From contig SSMU01000007.1 of assembly GCA_004799545.1 (NCBI GenBank), positions 1 through 46,046 on the forward strand: 46,046 bases of DNA, written 5' to 3'. This stretch comes from Phenylobacterium sp. (lineage in GTDB: Bacteria; Pseudomonadota; Alphaproteobacteria; Caulobacterales; Caulobacteraceae). Positions 18,816 to 28,251 of this stretch are shown here, piece by piece. How positions within the stretch are numbered: the stretch's first letter is position 1; the number at the start of each line of letters is the position of its first letter. The translations under genes were made by a program, and so were the position numbers. Below the pieces are notes generated by a model. It was not told the DNA's origin. It saw only the letters and a program-made list of their open reading frames with translations, and did no database searches.

Positions 18816-20221
18816 GCCGCCCCTCTCGCCGTGTTGGCCAGGCGCTGGACGGCGGCGCGGAAGGCTTCGCCGCGCTGCTCGAAGTCGGTGAACTGGTCGA
18901 AGGAGGCGCAGGCCGGCGACAGCAGGACGATGGCCTCGTGGCCGGAGGCCGAGGCGTCGGCGTAGGCCTGGGCGGTGGCGGTCTCGATGGCGCCGGAGAT
19001 CACGGCCGGCGCCTTGCCCCTCAGCACCTCGGCGAAGACGGTGGCGGCGTCGCCGACCAGATAGGCCTTCTCGATGCGGCCGAAGAGGTCCGACAGGACG
19101 CCGATGCCGCCCTCTTTCGGCTGGCCCCCGGCGATCCAGTAGAACTTCGGATAGCTCATCATGGCCTGGCGGGCGGCGTCGGCGTTGGTGGCCTTGCTGT
19201 CGTTGATGAAGCGGACCTTGCCGACGTGGCCGACGGTCTCCATCCGGTGCGCCAGGCCCGGGAAGCTCATCAGGTGCTCGGCGGCCTCGGCGGCGTCGAT
19301 GCCCAGGCCCTTGGCGGCGGAGTAGGCGGCCGCGGCGTTCTGCCAGTTGTGCCGGCCCGGCAGGGATCGGGCGCGCTTCAGGTCGGCGACCTCGACGGCG
19401 CGCTCGCCGGTGGCGTCATAGAGCAGGCCGTCCAGCGCATAGACCCCGCGGCTCATGGCCTTGGAGGCCGAGACCGGCACGATGGTCCGGCGGTTGGCGG
19501 CGGTGATCTCGGTGCAGATCTGCTGGCCCCAGGGATCGTCGACCCCGATCACCGCGGTGTCGCCCTTGCCCTGGTTGAGCAGCACCCGGCGCTTGGCGGC
19601 GACGTAGCCCTCCATGCCGCCGTGGCGGTCCAGGTGGTCGGGCGAGATGTTCAGGAGGACCGCGACGTCCGGCTTCAGGCTGGAGGTCAGGTCGAGCTGG
19701 TAGGAGGAGAGCTCGAGGACATAGACCGCGCCGCCGTGCATGTCCTCCAGGCCCAGGACGCCGTAGCCGATGTTGCCGCCGATGCGCACGTCGCGGCCGG
19801 CCTGGGCGCAGATGTGGCCGACCAGGGCGGTGGTGGTCGACTTGCCGTTGGTGCCGGTGATGGCGACGATCTTCGGGCGCTTGTGCTCCGGGGCGGCGTT
19901 GACCGTGCGGGCGAAGAGCTCGATGTCGCCGACGATCTCGACGCCGGCGGCGCGGGCCTTGCGGACGGTCCAGTGCGGCTCCGGATGGGTGAGCGGCACG
20001 CCGGGCGACAGCATGATCGCGGCGAACCCGCTCCAATCGGCGCTGGTCAGGTCGACGAGCGGCAGGCCCTCGGCCTCGGCGGCGGCGCGGGCCTGGGGCT
20101 TCTCGTCCCACAGGGCGACGTTGGCTCCGCCGGCGATCAGGGCGCGCGCGGCGGCGAGGCCCGTGCGGGCCAGGCCGAACACGGCGACCGTCTTTCCCTC
20201 GAAGCCGCGGACCGGGATCAT
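18812..20221 (-). CDS. murD: UDP-N-acetylmuramoyl-L-alanine-D-glutamate ligase MurD
   Basis: Adds D-Glu to the growing stem peptide. 469 residues. N-terminal VAVFGLARTGLAAARALI binds the uridine nucleotide; the P-loop is IVAITGTNGKSTTTALVGH; then NISPDHLDRHGGMEGYV; the C-terminal FINDSKATNADAARQAM and ALVLLSPACASFDQF-like SPACASFDQF motifs are typical of MurD. The start ATG 20221 lies 19 bases after the mraY stop. Confidence 0.97.
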   Translation of the reverse strand: MIPVRGFEGKTVAVFGLARTGLAAARALIAGGANVALWDEKPQARAAAEAEGLPLVDLTSADWSGFAAIMLSPGVPLTHPEPHWTVRKARAAGVEIVGDIELFARTVNAAPEHKRPKIVAITGTNGKSTTTALVGHICAQAGRDVRIGGNIGYGVLGLEDMHGGAVYVLELSSYQLDLTSSLKPDVAVLLNISPDHLDRHGGMEGYVAAKRRVLLNQGKGDTAVIGVDDPWGQQICTEITAANRRTIVPVSASKAMSRGVYALDGLLYDATGERAVEVADLKRARSLPGRHNWQNAAAAYSAAKGLGIDAAEAAEHLMSFPGLAHRMETVGHVGKVRFINDSKATNADAARQAMMSYPKFYWIAGGQPKEGGIGVLSDLFGRIEKAYLVGDAATVFAEVLRGKAPAVISGAIETATAQAYADASASGHEAIVLLSPACASFDQFTDFEQRGEAFRAAVQRLANTARGAA

Positions 20222-20240
20222 GACCTGGACGAGCCCTCCC

Positions 20241-21350
20241 CTACCGCAGCTTCAGGGTGGCGAGGCCCAGGAGGGCCAGCATGATCGAGACGATCCAGAA
20301 GCGGATGACGACGGTGGATTCCGACCAGCCGAGCTTCTCGAAGTGGTGGTGGATCGGGGCCATCAGGAAGATCCGGCGGCCGGTGCGCTTGAACCAGGCG
20401 ACCTGGATGACCACCGACAGGGTCTCGGCGACGAACAGGCCGCCGACGATGGCCAGCACGATCTCGTGCTTGCAGGCCACGGCGACGGCGCCCAGCGCGC
20501 CGCCCAGCGCCAGGGCGCCGGTGTCGCCCATGAAGATCTTGGCCGGCGGGGCGTTGTACCAGAGGAAGCCGATGGCGGCGCCGATCAGGGCGCCGCAGAA
20601 CACCCCAAGCTCGCCGACGCCCGGGACGAAGTGGAGCTGCAGGTAGTTGGCGAACACGAAGTTGCCGACCAGGTAGGCGATGAAGCCGAAGGCCGAGGCC
20701 GCGATCATCACCGGCACGGTGGCCAGGCCGTCCAGCCCGTCGGTGAAGTTGACGGCGTTGGCGGCTCCGACGATCACCACGGCGGCGAACAGGACGTAGA
20801 ACCAACCCAGGTTCAGCATCACCTCCTTGAAGACCGGGAAGGTCAGCGAGGTGGCGAGGTGGGCGGCTTCCGGCGAGGGCTGGCCCCAGTGGATCATCAT
20901 GCCCACGGCGGCCGCGGCGATCAGCGCCTCCAGCACCAGGCGCATCCGGCCGGAGACCCCCTCGGTGGTCTGCTTGGTGACCTTGGCGTAGTCGTCGAGG
21001 AAGCCCAGGACGCCGTAGCCGGCGGTGACCAGCACCACGGCCCAGACGTAGACGTTGGAGAGGTCGCTCCACAGCAGGGTGCCGACCAACAGACCCGCGA
21101 GGATCATCACCCCGCCCATGGTCGGGGTGCCGGCCTTCTCGATGATGTGGCGCTCGATGCCTTCCTTGCGGATCGGCTGGCCCTTGCCCTGCCGCGCCTG
21201 CATCCAGCGGATGAAGCGCGAGCCCATCGCCACCACGATCACCTGCGCCGTGAACAGCGCCATGCCGGTGCGGAAGGTCTGGTAACGCAGCAGGCGAAGG
21301 GCCGTGGAATGGCCGTGCACCTGCATTTGCTCGTAAAGCCAGTAGAACAT
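20241..21350 (-). CDS. mraY: Phospho-N-acetylmuramoyl-pentapeptide transferase MraY
   Basis: Integral membrane enzyme that moves phospho-MurNAc-pentapeptide to undecaprenyl phosphate, forming lipid I. 369 residues, about ten transmembrane helices. Visible are [15 protein letters not shown], the DDYAKV Asp pair, [28 protein letters not shown] and the carbohydrate-binding [13 protein letters not shown]. Its ATG overlaps the murF stop by one base (TGATG). Confidence 0.97.
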   Translation of the reverse strand: MFYWLYEQMQVHGHSTALRLLRYQTFRTGMALFTAQVIVVAMGSRFIRWMQARQGKGQPIRKEGIERHIIEKAGTPTMGGVMILAGLLVGTLLWSDLSNVYVWAVVLVTAGYGVLGFLDDYAKVTKQTTEGVSGRMRLVLEALIAAAAVGMMIHWGQPSPEAAHLATSLTFPVFKEVMLNLGWFYVLFAAVVIVGAANAVNFTDGLDGLATVPVMIAASAFGFIAYLVGNFVFANYLQLHFVPGVGELGVFCGALIGAAIGFLWYNAPPAKIFMGDTGALALGGALGAVAVACKHEIVLAIVGGLFVAETLSVVIQVAWFKRTGRRIFLMAPIHHHFEKLGWSESTVVIRFWIVSIMLALLGLATLKLR

Positions 21351-22741
21351 CAGCCGCCGTCCCCGGCGTCGAGCGCAACGAGGGCCTGGGCGATCAGCCC
21401 AGCCTTCGATCCGTTCGAGCCTTTCACCATCACCAGGTCGCCGGGCTCTGCGGCTCGGACGACCAGCGGCGCTATCTCCGCCGCTGTTTGGGCGTACGCG
21501 CCTCGCCGAGTCGACGGAAGGGCGTCGAACAGCGATTTCATCAGCGGCCCGGCGCAGAAGACCAGGTCGACGCCGGCGGTTTCCAGAGGCTTTGCAAGCT
21601 CAGCGTGGAAGCGGGGGCCGTCGGCGCCCAGCTCCAGCATGTCGGTCAGCGCGACGATCCGCCGCCCTGCGGTCTTGCGGCCGCCGAGGGTGGCGATGGC
21701 CGAGGCCATGGAGATCGGATTGGCGTTGTAGCTCTCGTCGATCAGGGTGAAGGCGCCGCCCTTCGCGCGGACGGTCCTTTCCGCCCCGCGGCCGGCCAGC
21801 GGCTCGAAGGAGCCGAGCGCCGCCAGGCTGTCGCCGAGGTCGACGTCCAGCGCCTCCAGCATCAGCAGCGTGGCCATGGAATTCAGGCCCCAGTGCAGGC
21901 CGGTCTGCAGGATCGGGAAGTCGAGACCCTTGCCGTGAAAGCGCGCCTGGACGGCGGCGTGGTCGCCGGCCGGCTGGAAGTCGATCAGCCGGGCGTCGCA
22001 ACCCTCGCCGGTCCCGAAGGTGCGGATCTCGGCGCCGGCGTCGCTCGCCGCCACCTGCAGGAAATCGAACCACGGATTGTCGGCGTTGAGCACCGCGACC
22101 CCGCCGGGCTGCAGGCCTTCGAAGACCTCAGCCTTGGCCTTGGCGACGCCCGCTTCGCCGTCGGCGAAGTTCTCCGTGTGGACCGGGCCGACCGTGGTCA
22201 CGACGACCGCATGTGGCTGCACCATCTTGGCCAGCGGCCGGATCTCATCGGCGTGGTTCATGCCGATCTCGAAGATCGCCCGCTCGGTGTCGCGCGGCAT
22301 GCGGGCCAACGTCAGCGGCACGCCGATGTGGTTGTTGTAGCTCTTCACCGACGAGTGCCAGCGGCCGGCCAGCTGTAGCCCCGCGGCGATGGCTTGGGTC
22401 ACGCTGGTCTTGCCGACCGAGCCGGTGACCGCGCCGCGGCGGGCCCGGGGTGCGCGGTCGCGGGCGGCGGCGCCCAGCTTCTCCAGGGCGGCCAGGGTGT
22501 CCGGGACCATCACGGCCGGGGCGTCGATCGCCTGCGAGGCCAGCACGCCCGCCGCGCCGGCCGCCAGGGCCTGGCCCACGAACTCATGGCCGTCGCGGAC
22601 CCCGCCCAGGGCCACGAACAGGTCGCCGGGCTCCAGGGAGCGGGTGTCGATGGAGACGCCGGTGGCCGCGAAGCCCCCGCCCGCCGGCTTGCCGCCGGTG
22701 GCGGCCGCGATCTCGTCCGAGGTCCAGAGCGGCTCAGCCAT
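21350..22741 (-). CDS. murF: UDP-MurNAc-tripeptide-D-Ala-D-Ala ligase MurF
   Basis: Attaches the D-Ala-D-Ala made by Ddl, finishing the pentapeptide. 463 residues. The P-loop is [25 protein letters not shown] and [10 protein letters not shown] mark the central domain; the C-terminus has [17 protein letters not shown] and ALTDMLELG, hallmarks of MurF. It starts eight bases inside murE and ends one base into mraY. Confidence 0.97.
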   Translation of the reverse strand: MAEPLWTSDEIAAATGGKPAGGGFAATGVSIDTRSLEPGDLFVALGGVRDGHEFVGQALAAGAAGVLASQAIDAPAVMVPDTLAALEKLGAAARDRAPRARRGAVTGSVGKTSVTQAIAAGLQLAGRWHSSVKSYNNHIGVPLTLARMPRDTERAIFEIGMNHADEIRPLAKMVQPHAVVVTTVGPVHTENFADGEAGVAKAKAEVFEGLQPGGVAVLNADNPWFDFLQVAASDAGAEIRTFGTGEGCDARLIDFQPAGDHAAVQARFHGKGLDFPILQTGLHWGLNSMATLLMLEALDVDLGDSLAALGSFEPLAGRGAERTVRAKGGAFTLIDESYNANPISMASAIATLGGRKTAGRRIVALTDMLELGADGPRFHAELAKPLETAGVDLVFCAGPLMKSLFDALPSTRRGAYAQTAAEIAPLVVRAAEPGDLVMVKGSNGSKAGLIAQALVALDAGDGG

Positions 22742-24185
22742 GGACCAGCTCCAGGGCCCTGCCGGTCTCGGTGACGTCGTCGAACGGATGCACCGTGGCG
22801 CCGACGATCTGGCCCTGCTCGTGGCCCTTGCCGGCCACCACCAGGATGTCGCCGTCGCCGAGCAGGGCGGCGGCCGCGCGGATCGCCTCGCGCCGGTCGC
22901 CGATCTCTCTTGCGCCGGCGGTCCCGGCCAGCACCTCGCCGCGGATCGCCGCGGGGTCCTCGCTGCGCGGGTTGTCGTCGGTGACGATGGCCACGTCGGC
23001 GAGCTGCGAGGCGATGCGGCCCATGATCGGCCGCTTGCCCCGATCCCGGTCGCCGCCGGCCCCGAACACCACGATCAGCTTGCCGCGGACATGGGGCCTA
23101 AGCGCCAGGAGCACGGTCTCCAGGCCGTCCGGGGTATGGGCGTAGTCCACATAGGCCTCGCCGCCGCGCGGGCCGGAGCCGACCCGCTGCAGCCGTCCGG
23201 CCGCGCCTTCCAGGGTCTCCAGGCCGCCAAGCACCTCATCCAGGCTGAGGCCGGCCGCCAGGCACAGGCCCGCGGCCACCAGGGCGTTAGAGGCCTGGAA
23301 GCCGCCGGCCAGCGGCAGGCGCGCCTCGCAGGTGCGGCCATCCACGCGCAGCTTCAGGCGCTGGCCGTCCGGGGTGAGGGTGCGGTCGATGAGCCGGATG
23401 CCCTGCCCGGTCTCGCCGACGGAAACGATCGTCTGGCCGGCGCAGACCGCCGCGGCCGCGAACGCCGGATAGGAGTCGCTATCGGCGTTGAGCACGGCCG
23501 TCCCGCCGCGCGGCAGAAGGGTCTCGAACAGGCGGAGCTTGGCGGCCCGGTAGGCGCCCATGGTGCCGTGGTAGTCGAGATGGTCCTGGGTCAGGTTGAG
23601 GAAGCCCGCCGCGGTCAGCTTCACCCCGTCGAGGCGGCGCTGGTCGATCCCGTGCGACGAGGCCTCCATGGCGAAGTGGGTGATGCCCATGCCGGCGATC
23701 CTGGCCAGCAGCTCGGCGACGTCGGCGGCGTCGGGGGTGGTGAGGCCGGCCGGTGTCAGCTGCTCGCTCGACCCATCCGGACGCGTGACGGTGAGGCCAA
23801 GCGTGCCCATGCTGGCCGAGGTGCGGCCAGCCTTGGCGAACAGCTGGCGGCAGAAATTGGCCACCGAGGTCTTGCCGTTGGTGCCGGTGACAGCGACGCA
23901 GACAGCCGGCTGGGCGCCCCAGAAGTTGGCGGCGGCCAGCGCATAGAGCCGGCGCGGATCCGGTGTGGTGATCAGCGGCACCGGCAGGTCGGACATGCCG
24001 CCATCGGCGATCACCGCCGCGGCGCCGGCCTCGATTGCCTTGGCGGCGAAGGCGCGGCCGTCGACCTTGGTCCCCGGCAGGGCGGCGAACAGGAAGCCCT
24101 TGGCGGCCTTGCGGCTGTCGGCGGTGACGCCGGTGATCTCCGGATCGGGGCTGAGCGGGCGGCGGACGACGTCGGAGAGCTTCAC
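22734..24185 (-). CDS. murE: UDP-MurNAc-L-Ala-D-Glu-meso-DAP ligase MurE
   Basis: Adds meso-diaminopimelate to the stem peptide. 483 residues. P-loop VAVTGTNGKTSVANFCRQLF; the carbamylated-Lys and substrate region follows (HFAMEASSHGIDQRRLDGV); NLTQDHLDYHGTM; and the C-terminal DDNPRSEDP motif, which selects DAP rather than lysine, as expected for a Gram-negative. It overlaps ftsI by four bases. Confidence 0.97.
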   Translation of the reverse strand: MKLSDVVRRPLSPDPEITGVTADSRKAAKGFLFAALPGTKVDGRAFAAKAIEAGAAAVIADGGMSDLPVPLITTPDPRRLYALAAANFWGAQPAVCVAVTGTNGKTSVANFCRQLFAKAGRTSASMGTLGLTVTRPDGSSEQLTPAGLTTPDAADVAELLARIAGMGITHFAMEASSHGIDQRRLDGVKLTAAGFLNLTQDHLDYHGTMGAYRAAKLRLFETLLPRGGTAVLNADSDSYPAFAAAAVCAGQTIVSVGETGQGIRLIDRTLTPDGQRLKLRVDGRTCEARLPLAGGFQASNALVAAGLCLAAGLSLDEVLGGLETLEGAAGRLQRVGSGPRGGEAYVDYAHTPDGLETVLLALRPHVRGKLIVVFGAGGDRDRGKRPIMGRIASQLADVAIVTDDNPRSEDPAAIRGEVLAGTAGAREIGDRREAIRAAAALLGDGDILVVAGKGHEQGQIVGATVHPFDDVTETGRALELVHG

Positions 24186-25933
24186 CGCTCCTCTCCCTGG
24201 TCGTCGGGGCTGGGCGGGCCGGGCTCGAACGGCACCAGGTCAGCGCGGCGCTTGACGCCCAGGAACGGCGCAATCCGCTCGATGATATGGCCCACGGCCG
24301 GCGCCGCGACGATGCCGCCGGTGGGGTCGGCGCCGGTCTTGTCCGGGTGCGGCTCGTCCATGAGGATCAGCACGAAGTAGCGCGCAGCGCTGGGCGGGCC
24401 GTCGGTGGGGAAGGCGGCGGCGAAGGAGGAGACCTGCTTGGTCTTGCTGTAGGTGCGGATCGCCGGGTCGTACTTGTCGCCCGTGCCGGTCTTGCCGCCG
24501 ACGTTGAGGCCGGGGACGTTGGCCGACTTGCCCGATCCGCCGGTGACGTTGGCGCGCATCAGCTGCAAGACCTCCAGACTGGTCTTGTCGGATAGAACCC
24601 GCGGACCGGCCACCTGGGCCCCAGGATCGAGCTTCCTGATGGTCAGCGGCAGCAGATAGCCGCCGTTCAACAGGGCGCCGTAGGCTCGCGTCAGGGCCAG
24701 CGGGCTGACGTCGATGCCATGGCCGAAGGAGGTCGAGGCGATGGTGTCCTCGTCCCACTTCTTGGGCGTCAGCGGCCGCGCCGATTCCAGCAGCTCGACC
24801 TTGGCCGGCTTGGTGAGCCCGAGGGCGTCGTAATAGTGGCTGAGCCGCTCCGTGCCGATCGACTCGGCCAGCTTGGCGGTGCCGATGTTGGAGGAATGCT
24901 GGAAGACCTCGACCATGGTCAGGATGGCGTGGGTCGCGTGGTAGTCGGTGATGGTGCGGTAGCCGAGCTTGAAGGGCGTCCGCGCGTCGAAGGTCGACTG
25001 CGGCGTGGCGACCCCGGTGTCCAGGCCGATGGCCATGGTGAAGGCCTTGAACACCGAGCCCATCTCGAAGACCGAGGAGGCGGCGCGGTTGAGCCGGGCG
25101 TCGGGGCTGGCCTCGCCGGCGCGGTTGGGATCGAAGGTCGGCCAGCTGGCCAGGCCGAGGATCTCGCCGGTGTGGACGTTGGTGACGATGCCGACCGCGC
25201 CGCGCGGCTGGAAGGTGGAAGCGGCCTTGCCGAGCTCGTCCTCCAGCGCCGCCTGGATGCGCAGGTCGATGGAGAGCGGCAGGGCGGTCCCGCCGCCCGC
25301 CGCGGTGCGGACGTCCTCGTTGAACGCCAGCTCGGCGCCGGCCAGGCCCTCGCCGCCGGAATCGGTGAAGCCCACCAGGTGGGCCGCGGTCTGGTCCAGC
25401 GGATAGACCCGCTTGGACTCCGGCTCGAAGCTGACGCCCGGCAGGCCGAGGTCGTTGATCTTGTCGCGCGCGTCCGGCGTCAGGCCGCCGGACAGGAAGG
25501 TGCGGCGGTTGGCGCGCAGCGCCCGCTCCAGCCGCTCGGGGGTGACGTCCGGCAGGGCGGCGCCCAGGGCCCGGCGGGTCTCCGAGAGGTCCCAGATCTC
25601 GCGCGGGTCGACGTAGAGGCCGTAGTGCGGCAGGTCGACGGCCAGCAGCTGGCCGTTGCGGTCGACGAGGTCGGCGCGGGCCGAACCGACGGGCGCGCCG
25701 ACCGCCTCGCCCTTGCCGGCGTCGGAGAACAGAGCCGCGTGCGTCGCGCCGACGCCCAGGACCACGAAGCCCACGGCGAACAGGGCCAGGACCACGAAGA
25801 TGCGGATGCGGGTGTCGTCTTCGGCCCGGCCGGAGGCGCGGCTGCGCTCGAAGGCGTGCTCCACCCCCCACACGCGCCGCAGGACCCAGCGGTAGAGCGG
25901 CGAGCCGCCGAAGGTCTGCTGGTGCAGGCTCAC
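24182..25933 (-). CDS. ftsI: Septal transpeptidase FtsI (PBP3)
   Basis: Class B penicillin-binding protein that crosslinks septal peptidoglycan, partner of FtsW. 583 residues: short cytoplasmic tail, one transmembrane helix (about 44-63), dimerisation domain with ADLVDRNGQLLAVDL (88-102), then the transpeptidase domain with SVFK (Ser293 nucleophile), SSN (in HSSNIGTAK) and KTGTGDK. Its ends overlap ftsL and murE by four bases each. Confidence 0.97.
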   Translation of the reverse strand: MSLHQQTFGGSPLYRWVLRRVWGVEHAFERSRASGRAEDDTRIRIFVVLALFAVGFVVLGVGATHAALFSDAGKGEAVGAPVGSARADLVDRNGQLLAVDLPHYGLYVDPREIWDLSETRRALGAALPDVTPERLERALRANRRTFLSGGLTPDARDKINDLGLPGVSFEPESKRVYPLDQTAAHLVGFTDSGGEGLAGAELAFNEDVRTAAGGGTALPLSIDLRIQAALEDELGKAASTFQPRGAVGIVTNVHTGEILGLASWPTFDPNRAGEASPDARLNRAASSVFEMGSVFKAFTMAIGLDTGVATPQSTFDARTPFKLGYRTITDYHATHAILTMVEVFQHSSNIGTAKLAESIGTERLSHYYDALGLTKPAKVELLESARPLTPKKWDEDTIASTSFGHGIDVSPLALTRAYGALLNGGYLLPLTIRKLDPGAQVAGPRVLSDKTSLEVLQLMRANVTGGSGKSANVPGLNVGGKTGTGDKYDPAIRTYSKTKQVSSFAAAFPTDGPPSAARYFVLILMDEPHPDKTGADPTGGIVAAPAVGHIIERIAPFLGVKRRADLVPFEPGPPSPDDQGEER

Positions 25934-26280
25934 GGCTGTGCCGTCGCGGCGGGCTTGGGAAGCGGGGCCGGATGCAGGGCGATCTCGGCCAGGGCGTCGG
26001 GCTCGGCCTCGCGCTTGATCGGAACCGGCTGCATGCCGAGGTAGGTCTCCGACAGATGCTCGATGCGGGCCGGCTGCTCCAGGTGGGCGACCTCGGCGTC
26101 GAGGGTGCGGATGCGGGCCTTCTCGGTGTCGATCTGCTTCTCGGCGGTGGCGATCTCGGCGCGCTCGCGCCCGGCGATGGTCTTGGCCAGGTAGACGCCC
26201 AGGATCAGGCTGACCAGCACCACCAGCGACAAGAGGTCGACCAGGCGGAAGCCCCGGATGCGGCGCGCGAACAGGCTCAC
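25930..26280 (-). CDS. ftsL: Cell division protein FtsL
   Basis: Small bitopic divisome protein that works with FtsB/FtsQ to activate FtsWI. 116 residues: a short basic N-terminus ([13 protein letters not shown]), one transmembrane helix (about 15-35) and a periplasmic coiled coil ([20 protein letters not shown] and on to [20 protein letters not shown]). The [12 protein letters not shown] block is the usual FtsL end region. Overlaps rsmH and ftsI by four bases. The call rests on context plus this layout, since FtsL sequences diverge. Confidence 0.9.
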   Translation of the reverse strand: MSLFARRIRGFRLVDLLSLVVLVSLILGVYLAKTIAGRERAEIATAEKQIDTEKARIRTLDAEVAHLEQPARIEHLSETYLGMQPVPIKREAEPDALAEIALHPAPLPKPAATAQP

Positions 26281-27212
26281 GCCGCCGCCCTCCAGACGGG
26301 GGCCGCGGTCCGCACCGCCGCCCGCAGCTTCGCCGAGCGCGCGCGGGGATTGGCCGCCACCTCCGCCGCCGACGGCGTGCGGGCGCCGTTGAACAGCAGG
26401 CTGAAGCTGGGTTCGGCGCCCGCCTGTTTCGGCGGTAGGTGCCGCGATCCCGATGGTGTTTTCCCCGCCCGCAAGGCCAGGAAGGTCTTCACGATTCTAT
26501 CTTCGAGCGAGTGGAACGTAACGACGCACAACCGCCCGTCCGTCGTCAGGACGCGCTCGGCGGCGGCGAGACCGGCCTCTAGTTCGGAGAGCTCCTCGTT
26601 GACCGCGATCCGCAGGCCTTGGAAGGCCCGGGTGGCCGGATGGGTCTTGGCGCCGCGGCGCCCGCCGAGCGCCTTCTCGATGAACTCGGCCAGCTCCAGG
26701 GTGCGGGTGAACGGCTGCTCGGCGCGACGCCGGGCGATGGCGCCGGCGATCCGGCGGCTCTGCCGCTCCTCGCCATAGACGAAGAAGATCCGCGCCAGCT
26801 CGACCTGCTCGGCGGTGTTGACCAGGTCGGCGGCGGTGGGACCCTGGTCGCTCATCCGCATGTCCAGCGGGCCGTCGCGCATGAAGGAGAAGCCGCGCTC
26901 GGCCTCGTCCAGCTGCATGGAGGAGACGCCGAGGTCGAGGGCCACGCCGTCCACGGCGGCCTCGCCCACCACCTCGGCCATCTCGGAGAAGCGTGCGCCC
27001 TCGAGCCGGAAGCGCCTCGCGTCGAGGCCCTCGGTGAACTGACCTGCGACGGGATCCCGGTCGAAGGCGATGACCGTGGCGCCGGCGGCCAGGAAGGCGC
27101 GGCTGTAGCCGCCCGCCCCGAAGGTGCCGTCGATGATCGTCCTACCCGGGGCAGGCTGCAGCGCGTCGAGGACCTCGGGGAGCAGGACAGGCGTGTGCGC
27201 GGCGCCCGTCAT
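26277..27212 (-). CDS. rsmH: 16S rRNA m4C1402 methyltransferase RsmH (MraW)
   Basis: SAM-dependent enzyme that N4-methylates C1402 of 16S rRNA. 311 residues from ATG 27212, which overlaps the mraZ stop by four bases and gives the conserved [13 protein letters not shown] start. SAM-binding [20 protein letters not shown], the [12 protein letters not shown] motif, [15 protein letters not shown] and the C-terminal [13 protein letters not shown] are all present. Confidence 0.97.
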   Translation of the reverse strand: MTGAAHTPVLLPEVLDALQPAPGRTIIDGTFGAGGYSRAFLAAGATVIAFDRDPVAGQFTEGLDARRFRLEGARFSEMAEVVGEAAVDGVALDLGVSSMQLDEAERGFSFMRDGPLDMRMSDQGPTAADLVNTAEQVELARIFFVYGEERQSRRIAGAIARRRAEQPFTRTLELAEFIEKALGGRRGAKTHPATRAFQGLRIAVNEELSELEAGLAAAERVLTTDGRLCVVTFHSLEDRIVKTFLALRAGKTPSGSRHLPPKQAGAEPSFSLLFNGARTPSAAEVAANPRARSAKLRAAVRTAAPVWRAAA

Positions 27213-27676
27213 GAGCCGCTCCCGATCCGCGCGGCGCGCTGCTGGGCGCGGAGTTGGGCCAGGCCCTCGCGGGCGGTCTCCCGCTGGGCGGAACGGTGCG
27301 CCTGGAAGGCGTCCCTCGACCAGATCTGGAAGCGGTCGCCCAGGCCGACCACGGCGACCCAGTCGCTCAGGCCGAACATGTCGCAGAGGGTTTCCGGCAG
27401 GGTGATGCGGCCGGCGGTGTCGAAGGAGAGCCGGGCCATGCCGCCGAGCACCGAGGTCTCCAGCGCGCTCCTCAGCGGGTCGCCGAACTCCAGTTCCTCG
27501 ATGACGGAGAGGTAGCGGTCGAACAGCGGCTTGCCGCCGCCCTCGATGCAGTCGGCCTCGATGGACGGGAAGCAGAACACGCCGTCGAACGGCCCCGCGG
27601 CGAGCGCGCGGAAGTCCTGCGGCACGACGATGCGCCGCTTGGCGTCCAACTGTTTCTCGAAGGTCGAGAGGAACAT
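27209..27676 (-). CDS. mraZ: Transcriptional regulator MraZ
   Basis: DNA-binding ring-forming regulator that in E. coli represses its own division cluster by binding TGGGN repeats. 155 residues with two SpoVT/AbrB-like halves ([20 protein letters not shown] near residue 5, and [18 protein letters not shown] near residue 80). I chose ATG 27676, which gives the family start [17 protein letters not shown]; a GGGCGAG sequence is adjacent. Its 221-base upstream region carries a matching set of TGGGN repeats plus cell-cycle and SOS sites. Confidence 0.95.
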   Translation of the reverse strand: MFLSTFEKQLDAKRRIVVPQDFRALAAGPFDGVFCFPSIEADCIEGGGKPLFDRYLSVIEELEFGDPLRSALETSVLGGMARLSFDTAGRITLPETLCDMFGLSDWVAVVGLGDRFQIWSRDAFQAHRSAQRETAREGLAQLRAQQRAARIGSGS

Positions 27677-27775
27677 CTCGCCCAGCCCCTGCACCCGGCC
27701 GGGACATCCGGCCGCATCGCCTCCCACGGCCGGCAAGCGCCCCAACGCGGCCCGGCTTGGTTAGCGAATAGTGAC

Positions 27776-27800
27776 TGGGGTATCATGGGATTAACTGGGA
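27776..27800 (+). promoter_or_regulatory. MraZ-box array: three TGGGN repeats at 10-bp spacing
   Basis: TGGGG-TATCA-TGGGA-TTAAC-TGGGA on the plus strand fits TGGGN-N5-TGGGN-N5-TGGGN, the arrangement bound by MraZ in E. coli. Two further 10-bp-phased TGACT units follow (27806-27810 and 27816-27820), the first overlapping a GANTC site (GACTC, 27807-27811). The array starts 100 bases upstream of the mraZ ATG. Autoregulation is inferred. Confidence 0.7.
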
Positions 27801-27853
27801 CACAATGACTCCAGATGACTATTGCAGGCAAAATCAAAGCTCTGCGTCCAAGT

Positions 27854-27861
27854 ATGGTTAA
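27854..27861 (-). promoter_or_regulatory. CtrA half-site TTAACCAT upstream of mraZ
   Basis: The minus strand has the exact CtrA half-site TTAACCAT. There is no full TTAA-N7-TTAA here, so binding would be weaker or need a partner. Confidence 0.4.
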
Positions 27862-27871
27862 CGCAAACTAG

Positions 27872-27880
27872 TTATCCACA
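27872..27880 (+). promoter_or_regulatory. Perfect DnaA box TTATCCACA upstream of mraZ
   Basis: TTATCCACA is an exact consensus DnaA box. It directly touches the LexA box to its right. There is no AT-rich or clustered-box pattern of a replication origin, so a transcriptional role of DnaA is more likely. Confidence 0.6.
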
Positions 27881-27895
27881 GAACATACATTGAAC
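27881..27895 (-). promoter_or_regulatory. LexA (SOS) box upstream of mraZ
   Basis: GAAC-ATACATT-GAAC on the plus strand is a perfect GTTC-N7-GTTC on the minus strand. It is 205 bases upstream of the mraZ start and two bases past the stop of the small gene at 27898-28251. No plus-strand gene begins close by, so the division cluster is the natural target. Confidence 0.6.
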
Positions 27896-27897
27896 AG

Positions 27898-28251
27898 TTA
27901 ACCCTTTGGGCCGCAGAGCGGCATTCCGGCCCATCCGAAGGCCCGCCGGACACGTGTCGGGACTGTCGAACCCGCGGCGTCTTGCCGCCCCAGTCGGGGC
28001 TGGGCGATCTGGCGCGCCTCGGACGCCGAGCCCGAGGAGCGGCCGCTGCGGTCGGTGCGGCTCACGGGCTTGGCGCCCTCTTCTGGCGCCGGCTCCAGCG
28101 ACTGGCGCAGCTTGCGCTGCTTGGCGCGGTCGGGCGGCGTCCAGGGCCGGGTCTCGACGGCCACCTGCTGCGGGAAGGCGAGGGCGCCTGGACGGGGCCC
28201 GCGAACCTGTGTTCGCTCCGGCGACACGCCAGCCCCTGAGTCGGTTCCCAT
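27898..28251 (-). CDS. Small hydrophilic protein of unknown function upstream of mraZ
   Basis: 117 codons from ATG 28251. Codons 22-85 are almost all G/C at position three and encode a Lys/Arg/Glu-rich, low-hydrophobic protein (TPPDRAKQRKLRQSLEPAPE, then KPVSRTDRSGRSSG), probably disordered. The last 30 codons are less biased. The aligned plus-strand frame has the same third positions but gives an Arg/Ser/Cys-rich product, so the minus strand is preferred. The start overlaps the first codon of the divergent acyltransferase gene by two bases; a GTG nine codons or so further in is an alternative. I do not recognise a family. Confidence 0.5.
   Translation of the reverse strand: MGTDSGAGVSPERTQVRGPRPGALAFPQQVAVETRPWTPPDRAKQRKLRQSLEPAPEEGAKPVSRTDRSGRSSGSASEARQIAQPRLGRQDAAGSTVPTRVRRAFGWAGMPLCGPKG

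Noticed and set aside
27860..27900. Replication origin, because of the DnaA box and CtrA half-site
   Set aside because: Only one DnaA box and no AT-rich unwinding region are present; a promoter role is simpler.
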